Shown: positions 12,039 through 23,735 of the stretch, piece by piece
How positions within the stretch are numbered: position 1 is the first letter of the stretch
Layout: each line of letters opens with the position of its first letter
Source: Prunella strophiata
Taxonomy: Eukaryota > Chordata > Aves > Passeriformes > Prunellidae
Assembly: GCA_036583965.1 (NCBI GenBank)
Contig: JAZBQD010000015.1
Location: forward strand, 24,545,810 to 24,609,809
Length of the DNA stretch: 64,000 nucleotides
Direction of reading: 5' to 3'
The notes under the pieces: model-generated
What the model saw: only the letters and a program-made list of their open reading frames with translations
Database searches by the model: none
Told to the model about the DNA's origin: nothing
Program-made: the position numbers and the translations under genes

Positions 12039-15000
12039 CTTTAAGGAGGGGAGCAAAAAGAAGTGATTAGTTTCAATTTTTATAGCAATGTGCATTTTAT
12101 GAATCAGAAATAAAGATTTTTAAAACTAAGATAGTTTCTCAGAAGTGAACATTTGGATCTTTGAACTGGCAAATACTGAAGACTGAATTAGCAATTAAAG
12201 TGATGCCTCCCTGTGGAGGACCACATGCAGCATGGCACAACTCATCCCAGTGCTCACAGAGGTTCCTTCCAGGGTTACTTAAAATAGCATTTGTACTTCT
12301 GCTCACAGCTTAAGTCAGAATAAACTCAGTTGTTTTGGAAAACCTGTATTTTATTTTTCACATTGCAAATTCTCATCACCTTCTTTGCTGCATAGATTTT
12401 AAATCCTCCTTTCCTTTCACACAAAGAGATGCCCTGATGAGATCACATACAGAGAGATTTTCTTCCACTAATCATATAACTGGGAATTATGACTGGCAAG
12501 GAGGCTGATTAAAAGTGGCGTTTTTTTAATCAGAGTACAGCTGACTAAAAAAACTGTGTAACAAATAAAAATTACTGGGGAATTAATTCCTTCCAATGGA
12601 AATGGTGAGATTCCATATTACTTCCCCATCTTTCAATATTTGATTACTAAAACTTTGGATTAATTTAAAATACAAATTTAAAAAAATACTCAGAAACATA
12701 TCTGAACCTAAGTCACTTTAAAATAAAATTTTTAAAAACTTTACAAAACTTCACATTTCAATTTTTCCTTAATTATTTTCTTACCAGAAATGATCACTTT
12801 TCTTTCCATACTACAATGATGTGTACAGCTAAGAGACATGCAGATTTTACAATTAAAAGAAAAGTACAAATTACTCGATTTCTTATACCAACCTAATTGG
12901 TATCATAAAGCACATCTTTCTTTCCTTGAGGGAGCCTTAAGCAAAGATTGCCATCTAATCTTTATATAAAAGGTGTTAAAAAAGAATGGGAAGTATTTTC
13001 ACTCCTCTGGATATACTGATCCCCACAGGTGCCCCTTTCAAGAATGACAGTGCTGCTTGTTCTTGTTTGCAGAATAACAGAGCACATTACAATGGCACAG
13101 TCCTTTGTTAAGATTATCTTTTCTGATACTTTCACTTAACTCACAAAAGCCAGAGACAATAGAATACTTTCAGCCCAACCACAGGAATTTTGCATGAGCA
13201 GATTTCAGAACTGTTATTTTATAAATTATTAAGTGCAAGTCATACCATACTAGCTTGGATTCACAGAGGACAGAGTGTTACATGATTCTGTCAAGAAACC
13301 TTTTCCTCCCTCATCTTCAAGATTCCTAATGTAAAAGACTTTTCAGTTTCTTCAACAGGAAGGCTGCTAGGTAAGGAGGTAGTTCATGCTCTGAAACTGT
13401 CCTCAATCACTAGTTGTATTTTAACATGACATCTTACACGAATTGTTGTGCACATATTTGCAAAGACCACCTTTATGAGCAACAGATACTGAGTTCTGAT
13501 TAATGAATAAGAAAGTAATGCTAAGATTTATAAATCCAATATACATTTATAAAGAAGCTCACCTGGATGAGAAAAGGCTAACAGAACTACTAAAAACCTG
13601 AAAATCAGTGAGATCAAGAATTAGACTATCCTAATAAGGCTGAACCCTTAACAACACCTGAATCCACTCCAGTGCAAGTCCAGTTCAGCTGCAGACCTGA
13701 ACCTCATCACATCTGACTAAATCACTGCTGCAGACCTGCAAAATTCTTATGTCTCAGAAGAAAACAGCATAAAAACACAATACAAAGTCTGCATAGAAAG
13801 AATCAAAGCCAGAAATGTTTAAGTACTGCTGACTACTGAGAAAGCTGGTTAAGTGCCTCTCCAGCAGCCTAGTATCTTACATCTTAACTGTAATCAGAGA
13901 CTGCCATTGTTGTAGAGGCTGAGCCAAAACAATCATACTCTCATTAATCAAGCACCCTTTCAGTGCTTTGTATTAGCCTGGAATCAGTTCTTCTTTAATT
14001 AGGGTAGCATCAAACTTGTAGAAAGAAGTTATGTTGATCTGATAGACTTTTTTTTTTTTTTTTAATTCATGAGTTACTGCAAAGTTCAACATAGAAGTGA
14101 TAAAAATATCAAAGTTTTCCTTGGCAGCTTACTTTGATGTGATTATTGCATACTCCAGGACAGATAGACTCTAATCACCCTTCAAATCTTAGAAATAATG
14201 TGTTATAGGCACATGTTAATATCAAAAATCAAAACAAAATCTACCTTCAAAGTACTGTACTAATTTAAAGAAAAACTCTAAAGAGGGAGAAAAGAAACAA
14301 GCAGAAGATATAGATTTATGTCAACTCCTGTATGTATCAGAAAGTATCAGAAGCACTGAGAGGTACAGTGACTGTGCATAGCAGCTGCCTCCTGTAGACT
14401 TTCCATTTCATAGAGTCTAATCATCCACCATTGATGACAGTCTAAAATTAGGCATTTGATATTAAAAAAAATCATATAAACAAGTTGCAGAATACTTTCT
14501 GAACCAAAGGCTAAACAATGCAATGCTAAGGTATGGTGATAATAAGTGTTTCTGTAGCCAGTTTGAAACCAGGTTATGCACTTCCCTTGTTTCATTGCAA
14601 ACTGAGGATATGATCAGCTGTTGCCTGAGTGGGTAGGGTTACTTGCATGTAACTATCTGCAACACAGCTGTCTAGTTTCCTCCTATAATCAATGGATTTG
14701 GTTATCAGAATGAATAAAATTTAGGATAAAGTTCATCTAACTCCTACCTGGTTATGCTGTTGCTTAATGGAGGAAGAGATGAGCATGTCTCAGCTGACCA
14801 GTTCTGTGCTATCTGTGAGGCTGGGATGAGCTGCTCAAATAAAGGCCCTCCAGCATATAGCCAAAAGAAGAATCCCATTAAAGTCCTGCTCATTCCAAAA
14901 CTGTCTCAGCAGAAGATGCTGGAGTCCTGGAGGAGGCTTCTGGCTCAAATGTGAATGGCCATGCTCCCACATCCTTCTGCAGACAAATGACTAATGTGTG

Positions 15001-15082
15001 CATTCATCCTCAGCACACCTTTCATCAAAACTTGGCATTCAAGTGAAGCCCACCACAGCCATAGAGCAGGAACTGCCTAATG

Positions 15083-15190
15083 CACTTAGGGACATGGTTT
15101 AGGAGTAGATTTGGCAGTGTTTGGTTAAGAGTTGGACTAGATGGTCTTTAAAGGTCTTTTCCAACCTAAATGACCTTAAATGATACTGAA
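15083..15190 (+). mobile_element. CR1 LINE 3'-end fragment
   Basis: The sequence cacttagggacatggtttag, then gttggactagatggtcttta and ttttccaacctaaatgacct, is the characteristic 3' untranslated end of avian CR1 elements, in plus orientation (opposite to SLC26A7). It is severely 5'-truncated, as is typical. Confidence 0.88.
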
Positions 15191-16658
15191 GTGGTATGGT
15201 GGTTCTTTGATACCAACTACAGCACAAGTAATATAACTCACACTAGCATCTTCACTAATGCAGGAAAAATAGAAAATCTCCCATGCCATAAGACGCCATA
15301 AGATAGAGTCATTGATGTAAAATTATTCTCACAGAGTGATGGTTTCCTACTTTGTAGAAAATTGTTTATACAGCAGAGCCCTGAGAGCTCTCAGAGCCCT
15401 TTCAAGAATCAGGACCCCTGTGTGATGAACAAATTTAAAAGGCCATCTTCCTCCTGAGGATAATATCTGAAGAAGTTCTAAAAAACCCAAAGAAAATGCG
15501 CTAATGCACTCCAGATTTCAAGGAAGATCCCTCTCTAGACCCTCTCCTCTAAATATTTTGACAAAATAGATTGACAGGGTGTTGGATACCTGTCTCAGAA
15601 ATTCACAATGGCAAGATCTTGAAGGAAACTTTGTCAAAAATGAGACCCTCAGTCTTGGATCTACTGTAATTGCTGAATTAGTAGCATTCCTTATGTCCTT
15701 TAATATTATTATATGTGCATACAATTGCAATTCATGCATCCATAACTGCCTCTCATCACAACACCATGTTGGGAATGTGTAATTTTCACCATAAATTCTG
15801 GCCATTCTTCCTGCTTTAAAAGTCAGGCATGCAACCTGGCTTTGTCTCAGCTGTCCTCCTTTTCTGGTCAAGACATATGTGTAACTTTAAAATTTTTTTT
15901 TTCTGTTTAAATGCCAGAGTATTTAATTGCTGAAACTTCTCAAATCCCTGCTATATAATTAACTCATGAAAATGATCCTTATTCTCTTATAATTTTTCAC
16001 TTAGAACATCACCTTCTGAAATATTTTCCCCCCATCTTTGGTTACTTTCAAGTCCAACTGTCCAGCAAAGCAAAAATTTTTCTTCAGCAGTCCATTGCCA
16101 GGCAGTAATTTTTGCTTGTCTTAAAAGGCAGCTTATCTGTGATCCTGAGCCTTAAAATCAAAAGTTAAGAACTTCACTGGCCTTTTTAGTAATACTAGGA
16201 GAGTAGTATTACCAGCACTGTCAAGCTGGAGAATAAAAACAGCAAGTTAGTCAAGTTGGCTTGCATAAGAAATTAGGCTTACAGGAAGGACAAGGAAATA
16301 ATCTTTTGACCTGAGACCTGAGAAATGAGATGTATTTACAGACAAGGCCAGATTAGCTTCCTGACTGTTCTCAGAAAAAGCAGAAAAAAATATCAAGACA
16401 AATCACTCTCAGTTATGCCTATAACATATATAGTGGAATAATGCAATTAATTATCTGAGATTGTTGAAGTCATCCCACCAAGGTGTAGGGACTGACAGAA
16501 GACCTTAACTGAAGCAGGAGACATCTGAAGTTCAAATGGCAAGAAAGAAACCTCTGGAATAAGGACAGTGGGGTAGTATCTGAAAAGTAATAGAATGTGA
16601 TTTGAGAAGCGGGATGTAAATCTGAAAGAAAAAGCCACCCATGGCTGAGAGAAGAGAT

Positions 16659-16735
16659 TTCATAGAAACACAGAATATCCTGTGATTCAAGGAACCAATG
16701 AATTTCCTCAACTCCAACCCCTGAACAATATCATA
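16659..16735 (-). mobile_element. CR1 LINE 3'-tail fragment
   Basis: The sequence catagaaacacagaatatcc, later caactccaacccctgaac, matches a reverse-complemented CR1 3' tail. Only a degraded stretch of about 75 bp remains. Confidence 0.7.
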
Positions 16736-18683
16736 CCTTCCACATTTAAAAGGATTATGTTTATCGAGAGCTAATCAACAAATAAATATTATTCATCCCA
16801 CTTGTGCTTAATGAGATGCTTAAAGAATTGTGAAGGAACAAGGTAAAAAACTCCATAATATTCCATTTCAATGCACTATCATTTGCCAGACCTATAACCA
16901 AAACAAACCTGACTTCAATGCTACATGACACACACCCTTCAAAGAATCAGTTCCAGAAAGGACAACTGCTAATTATTTCCAAATGTTTTGTTAGGGTTTC
17001 TATCTTCAAAACACTTTGGATAACCTGGGTGATGGAATGATTCATTTCTAGTGTTCTGTCAATTACTGGGGTGAATCCTTTCAGGCCAAAATAACACCAG
17101 TGTAGTTACACAAATCACTGGCCTTGGTGGGGCTCCTCAGAGCAGGCAGCAATGCAAGATCAATGTTTATAGCCTTACTTTAAACTATGCTATTTAAGGC
17201 AAGATGATTTATCCTGTCAAGCTAAGGACTGATGGTAAAACTTCTTGAAGATAAATCATTGCTCAAGTATGTTTAGTCAAAAAGATGAACCCAGCAAACT
17301 CCCCCGTTCTATAACCTCTCTTGGAAATGATGACAGATGTCAGAGATGTAATAACTAACTACTCACACAACCTTTTCTGCCAAAACCAGAAAAGCAAAAA
17401 TCAATCAGGTTAGTCTATCTGTGAAGACATGTCAAATCTAGTGAGATTCCAGAATATCCTGCTGGAAAATGTAAATACTTATTATCTCAATGAACTGATG
17501 GAGAAGATCTATCTCCCATAACTACCAATGTGTTTTTAACTACATTGTTCCCAAAATAATTCTTGATCCACATCATCCATAATTTCTGTCATTGGCAGTA
17601 TAGGTTAAGCTGAAATCAAATACAAAACAAGAGATAGAAAATATTTTCAGAATTTTACCAATTGAGGAAGAAAGTATTTCAGGAAATATAGAACTTTTCT
17701 TCTGCATAATACAAAAGAAACCTCCGAAACCAAGTGCAAAAAATCTCACAGTCAAACTTGATGTTGTTTACTCAGCTCTGTTTCCCATATTAAAACCAAG
17801 TAGTCTAACAAAAAAAGAAAGTTTTATTCTTTCTAGACTTAACCATTACTGCTGTAGAATGCTAAGTAACTGGTGGATTCAAAAAAGTCTTAATAATTCA
17901 AATTACCTGCATTTCCCACCACAGAAAAGGACTATGTGGCCAAAATACCTTTCTGAATAGTGTTAACTCAAACATATGGGATGTCAGCAGAAATTTTGGT
18001 TCCATTAATTGGCCATTACACCCAAAATCTCCCACAGAAGAGAAGTCCAGGAGTCTTCTTGGATTCATCTTTACTATTTGTTTGGAATTCTGTGTAAATT
18101 TTCTCAGACTATTTAGACTTTGCATTAAACTAGATTTTCATACTATGTCTCTTTTCACCAATCTACTTTTTCTGATGTATTTCTCCTCTCATAGTGCAGA
18201 AACTTTCACTGTGTTCAAACAGTAGATAGAATAGATTTCTGCAAAATCTGAAAGAGTTAAGGCAATTTACCTACAGCACCCCTCAATATTTATCTTTCTG
18301 CATCACTAGTGCTTCCAGTTCTGTTTGACCTATGTGATCATTCCCTGTTCCCAGAGGACAACGATACCAAAATCTCTTCAATAATGCTACAATAACAAAA
18401 GCATGTTAAACACATAGAAAGACATAAAAATTAGACACATATTTGTTCATAATAACTTGATCTGTCTGTATGCACGTCTCTAGCATCAGGTTTGATTCTT
18501 TATAATTGGTTAAAATTTTATTTTTTAATACAACTCATGTTACAGATGCTGTTATTCTGAGCTGATAGTGCACAAAAAGTACTACTAATAATCTTGCACT
18601 TATTTCTTCTAGGGCCACAGAACTTTTAACAGATGATTGCCAAATGGTCTCAGGAAAACCTCCTTAGATTAAGTTTTACTTAC

Positions 18684-18779
18684 CCAGTCTATTTTATCCA
18701 TATTCCAATATTTTTTTAAGTCACGGAACTGCATTAACATCCCCTTCAAGCCCACAACAATAATGCTTGCTAACACACA
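18684..18779 (-). CDS. SLC26A7: SLC26A7 coding exon 10 (residues 407-438)
   Basis: This 96-nt exon is phase 0 to 0, with acceptor CTTTGCAG and donor GACTGG|GTAAGT. It reads [20 protein letters not shown] and [12 protein letters not shown]: a membrane helix followed by the conserved cytosolic loop with alternating basic and aromatic residues. It is nearly identical to human. Confidence 0.96.
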
Positions 18780-18966
18780 CTGCAAAGACATAAACACAAA
18801 AGCCATTTGCAGAGTTGTTAGTGAAAACAAATGCTGTTTCTTTAATTTAGCAGTCAATATCATAATTAAATTATTAAAAAAAAACCCAAAACTGGTTGGT
18901 GTTTAGAAAATGGGATAAGCACAGGTGTCCTTGTGACAGCTGCTAACAGTAACAACCACTCTATCC

Positions 18967-18969
<3 letters not shown>

Positions 18970-19009
<40 letters not shown>
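18970..19009. repeat. T40 homopolymer
   Basis: An uninterrupted run of 40 T on the plus strand. It could be the poly(A) tail of a retroposed sequence on the minus strand, but no element body is evident next to it. Its exact length is likely to be unreliable in any assembly. Confidence 0.95.
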
Positions 19010-19010
<1 letters not shown>

Positions 19011-19832
19011 TGAAGGCAATCTACAGGCTACCTAATTGAAAGAAAAATGACAGAAACCTCAGGACTACTCAAGACGTCCATACATCACCACACCAAATAC
19101 ATTCTGCCACAGTCTGAAGGATTCAAAAGCAAATCATCACTCAACTTCTATGCAGTGAAGAATTGTAACTCCCCTTCCTCACTTCCTTCCCCTAGAGAGG
19201 GCCTCTAGGGAAAAGGTCCATTAATTTTGAAATAAAAAAAAAAAAATTTTTTTGTTCCTTGACTCAGGAAGGAGGAGGAGATGGATGAAGAAATCATCTA
19301 GAGCCAAAAACAATGGAGTACAAACCAATGGACTTACACTGCATAGATGGGGCTGAAAAAGCATATTAGAAGAGAAATAAATTATCAAGAAAACAAAAAC
19401 CAAAAAGTGTTTTTAAAATATGGGGGAAAAGCCTACAGGAAATCGGTCAAAATTTACATATAATCCCTATAAAAACCAATGAAAGTAGGGAAGAAGTATA
19501 GCAAAAAAACCCAGGACATATTGTGCACCCTTCTTCAAGTGTCCTTACTTTGCATGGTTAAAATAAGCTATAAAAGGATCTGTGTTTGAAAAGTGAGAAC
19601 TTTCATGACACCATATAAACAATAGCACAAAGCAATTTTAAAACATAGTTGAGTTAAAACTTCATGTACATACATGGCAGAATTGTGGATAATTTTGGAG
19701 CTGTGTTTAGCAGTTTTGACATGCCTCTAGTTAAAATTAGATATTAATTTGTAATACCAAAATCTAGATATAGCTTATGTGAAAAGATGTCACACTACTT
19801 TAAAGAGTCTTAGCATAGATGTATTCCATGAC

Positions 19833-19902
19833 AAAGAATACTTTATAAGTATATAAATATATTTATATATTTATAAATAAATATATAAAGAATACTTTAT
19901 AA
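19833..19902. repeat. AT-rich local duplication
   Basis: The 16-mer aaagaatactttataa occurs at 19833-19848 and again at 19887-19902. The copies are separated by 38 bp of almost pure A/T that is itself partly self-complementary (TATAAATATATTTATATATTT-like). Confidence 0.85.
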
Positions 19903-20343
19903 TCTTTTTGTAATTCAGCTAATATCACTATCTGAAACAATTTGTGTCAAATTTATTTGAAAAGCAAAATAGTATATCATATGCATATCTGGAGAAATAT
20001 CATGCATCTTCATTAATTGCTACCACACTTGTCAAATTACAAATCCACAGCAACCTGGGTGTATGTTTTTCATAAACTACATGCCAAAAGTAAGTAGAAG
20101 AGAAATTCACTTCTATATGCTTACATGAAAGTCTATATATGTAACTATATATGTCTAAAATCTATATGTCTTATGCTGTCACCTCTGTATTTTATGATTT
20201 CAAGATTTATCATGCCCTTACTATTCTTTTGGCCACTGAAATTAAGTAGAGATGTTTTAAAGGTTGCACTGTCTTTCCCTGAAAGAAACTGTTATTAGAA
20301 AATGTTTGACATCTTAATCTTTAAAAAGGGGTAAGTACCATAC

Positions 20344-20421
20344 CATGGGAAGCCAGTACAGCAGAGGTCCAATTGTGTAGATCACCACAAGAATTAATAC
20401 ACAGGAGATAAGACAAGCCAC
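20344..20421 (-). CDS. SLC26A7: SLC26A7 coding exon 9 (residues 381-406)
   Basis: This 78-nt exon is phase 0 to 0, with acceptor TTGTTTTAG and donor CCCATG|GTATGG. It encodes [20 protein letters not shown] and LYWLPM, a single hydrophobic helix ending at the conserved LP motif. It is 26 codons, as in human. The donor deviates from GTAAGT but keeps G at +5. Confidence 0.95.
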
Positions 20422-21282
20422 CTAAAACAATAAACAAGAGTTGCAGATCATTCAGTCAAACAACAACAAAAACAACAAAAGAAATTGTGAAAAGGATTAA
20501 TTATAAAATATTGTAGACAAAGTCAAGAATCAGATGTTGAAGGTGTTAGCTATTAATGTATCTGTGGATTGCAGAAGCATATAATTTCAATTTTAATCTC
20601 TGATTATTGCATTTCATCAACCACAGTAGTAACTTAGTGAGAGATCTCAACATCTGTGCTTGACCCTGCTGCCAGCCCACTGACACAGACCAGAGCACCA
20701 CTTACACATTTGGGTAATAAATGGAACATGTGTGTGTGCAATGTCTCATCCCAGAAGTTTCTCAGCACCCACTGTCATTCTGCAACTTATTTATAGCCAT
20801 GCACCCTATGTTGTACTAAATAACAGATCTGTCATAGCACTAAGCAAGAATTATGTATGCTATCATTTTTTCCACAAAAGACTTCTAACTTCTTTTGTTG
20901 GGATTAACACTAAAAGAAAACTATTTTTTAACCAGAAACCACTAACAATTTCATGTTAATATCATGAATACTTAAGAAAATGTAGGTACCATTTAAAAAA
21001 TATGTTTAAAGATAAAAACTAATGCAAGTAATATAAATTCAGAAAAATGTATGGTCTAATAATTATATATTTCTTCCCAGTATATATGGTATTAATCTGA
21101 TGGGAAATGACAGTAAAATTGCACTGTCCTGTTCCACTCTGAGTGCTCACTGAATACTTCTGGTCTTATAAATATACAGTTCAGATTCACAGAAGGTTTT
21201 TGACGATAAGTAGACAGATGCTCACTTTATTTTTATATTGATAATATGTTTCTTTACTAAAATAATTAGGTTTCATTTTAAG

Positions 21283-21322
21283 AGACAAGTTGTTAAAAAC
21301 AAAACCAGACAAGTTGTTAAAA
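21283..21322. repeat. Short direct repeat (16 bp, 24-bp period)
   Basis: agacaagttgttaaaa occurs at 21283-21298 and 21307-21322, a small tandem duplication with no apparent role. Confidence 0.85.
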
Positions 21323-22530
21323 CACTAGAAAATTAAAGTCATGGTGTACTTAAAAATACCATCAAGAAGGATAGACAGAGTGTTTACATAAAAAGGGACA
21401 GAAAATCTGCTGGTAAAGTCACAAGGAACTTTTCCCTGTTCCTGCCTTCATGAAGAGCAAGAAAAAAAGTGTTGATTCTATTTGAAGGATGCTTCTAGTC
21501 CATGATAGAGTCCCTCACTTCTGTTTTCTCCCAGAAAAATATATCACTGAGAAACAAATGACAAAACTGCAATCCAGGTATAGCCATTTGAGAAAAAAGG
21601 GCTGCTCTCTGCCCCTGAAAGGCTCTTTGCATTTCTTCCAGGTGCTATGCCAAACTGACTTCCCTCTAAGTTAAGGAAAGGTTTCTTTTTGCCTATGACC
21701 TGACCAATATTTATAAGTGATGACCTTGTCATCTCCTCATTCTGTCTGGAAAGCCACAAAGGAGAGCATTAAGCTAATGTGTTACTCTCCAAAAAGGCAG
21801 GGGAGAGATTGTTATGCCTAATAAAATACTCCCATAGTGCTAACTCATAGCCACACTCTTAACTTTTAGACACAGGCTCTGCTCTACTGTGAAACCAATG
21901 GATAAACCAAGCAGATTTTTATTGTGTGTTTGCTGTCTTGAAATCAAATTGTAGTGGTTTCTTTTTCCATTCCATGTATTGAATAACCTTTTATCAGGGT
22001 CTTTCCCTACATGTACCAGAGCCAATGTGCTCAAGCACTCCATGTGCCTTAAAGCTATAGGTCTGCAGGTTACCTCAAATCTTCCTGGAAAAGCCAGTAC
22101 AGCATGATGCAGTACAACTGTAAATTGTACAATCAGTACATTAACCAATTACAGAAGAGAATGTCTGTGAGGATGACAGCTCATTGTAGGACATAAAATT
22201 CAGCTAAAATATATGAAATAATAGCCAAATGGTAGCTAAAATATTAACATATAAACACTTTTCAAGATTATTATTTGTTAGATTATTCATTATGATTAAG
22301 TGAGTTCAGAGTACTCTGTAGGCTAATTAGCAATTATTTTACATGTAGATTATTGGAGTAAAACCCTGTATAATTCCTTAATATTGTGGCATCTGCATGA
22401 GAAATAATTGCAAGGCATGGTTGAAGAGAAACAGTACCCATGGATTGTATCTAGTCTTGTACCTCATGAACCTTTTCCTTGCCACTAATGTAATTTATAC
22501 AGGCAAGAGAAACAGCTATAAAATGAAATT

Positions 22531-22820
22531 AGAATCATTGAATCATAGAACTGTTAAGGTTAAAAGGTTTAAGGTTCACCATTAAACCATGTCTTCAAGT
22601 GGCATATTCACACAATGTTTGAAAACTTCCTTTGATGGTGACTCTGCCATTACTCTGAGCAGTCCATTCCAATGCTTTGCAACCCTTTCTGTGAAAAAAA
22701 AATTTCCTGATATCTAATCTAAACCTTCCCTGGATCAGCTTCTTGGTGCTTCCTCTTATCCTGTCACTTGTTACCTGGGAGAATAGCAACAAGCTCCAAA
22801 GGATGGGACATTGACCTGGC
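22531..22820 (-). mobile_element. CR1 LINE fragment (3' part)
   Basis: The plus strand shows a reverse-complemented CR1: agaatcattgaatcatagaa tail, then tggtgactctgccattactc, gcagtccattccaatgcttt, tttcctgatatctaatctaa and ttcctcttatcctgtcactt. These are all standard blocks of the avian CR1 3' region in the right order. The far end is blurred and may reach about 22915. Confidence 0.88.
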
Positions 22821-23621
22821 AGGCTGCCACTGAAGGGCCCGTGAGTTTCAGAATGCTGGGGGGCTGCCCCAGGTGGTTTGCCACCTCTCTTGTTCACAAG
22901 CACAGTTGGGACAGATGACAGGCTGACAGGGTCACAGTTGTCATTCTCAGCAATTACAGTCCCCTCTTTCCTGAGCTACTGTAATAACAGCTTGTGGGTT
23001 TAGTTTCCTCAGTAGGAAATAGCAACAAACATCCTCAAAAATCTAAATGTCATCTCTGTGGGCTCAGTGTACACTGAAGGATAGCACAAGCACACCATGT
23101 CACAAGGCAGAAGCTGGGAGATTACTTGTGTTTTTTTAACAAACAGCTCTAAAGGTTACTTTCATTTTATTTTGGAAATCAGATAGAAGATAAATTAAAT
23201 CAGATAAATGAAATGTGATTGTTTTTTTCCTAAAACTTCAGTTTAGACTGTACCATTAAATCCACTAAACACCATTAGAGGGCACTTTTGTTACAATGCT
23301 GACAAACTCACATAAACCAAAAGGGCTTATATGTAGTTCCTGCAGTCTGAAAACACAACTCCTAACTTCCTTGCTGCCACAGACCTTACAGTTCATATTG
23401 AATGAAACAGGTAAAAATTAATAAATGGAACCATTATCTTTCCTAGGAAGACATCACTGATCAGATGCAATTTCATGCAGATTGTTAAAAATGGCAGGGC
23501 AGAGGCATTCCCAGGACAGAGGAAGAGGGAGGCTAGGGAAACACAGTGGATAAATCAGTACAAATTGCAGTGAGCAGAATCACAGCTTTAATTCTCCATG
23601 TTTTTCCCTCTGAGGCATTAC

Positions 23622-23735
23622 CTGTGTTTTGGCGCCCGTGCTGTATAAAAGTGCCGTCCGTCCCATCGCTGCGGCACTTGGTATGCAAAAGAAAAATGAA
23701 GGAATCACGTTGCTGAGGCCATGAGCCAAAAATTC
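23622..23735 (-). CDS. SLC26A7: SLC26A7 coding exon 8 (residues 343-380)
   Basis: This 114-nt exon is phase 0 to 0, with acceptor ACTTTGCAG and donor ACACAG|GTAATG. It reads [20 protein letters not shown] and [18 protein letters not shown]. It corresponds to the family segment with the conserved (E/Q)x(L/I)AxGLxN start and the small-residue, Arg-containing tail that lines the transport site (human [11 protein letters not shown]). The exon carries several CpGs (positions 23631-23680), unusual for this AT-rich region, which probably reflects codon constraint rather than regulation. Confidence 0.95.

Larger units (their letters stand above)
12039..18683 (-). other. Intron between coding exons 11 and 10
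   Basis: This 6.6-kb intron contains two short CR1 3'-end fragments in opposite orientations (about 15083-15190 on plus, 16659-16735 on minus) and a T16 run at 14048-14063. The rest is AT-rich and unassigned. Confidence 0.7.
18780..20343 (-). other. Intron between coding exons 10 and 9
   Basis: Holds a 40-base T homopolymer (18970-19009) and a very AT-rich local duplication (19833-19902). No coding or known-repeat signal was otherwise recognised. Confidence 0.75.
20422..23621 (-). other. Intron between coding exons 9 and 8
   Basis: Contains a CR1 fragment (22531-22820) and a 16-bp direct repeat spaced 24 bp apart (21283-21322). The sequence just right of the CR1, 22821-22990, is GC-richer and unassigned. 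Confidence 0.7.
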
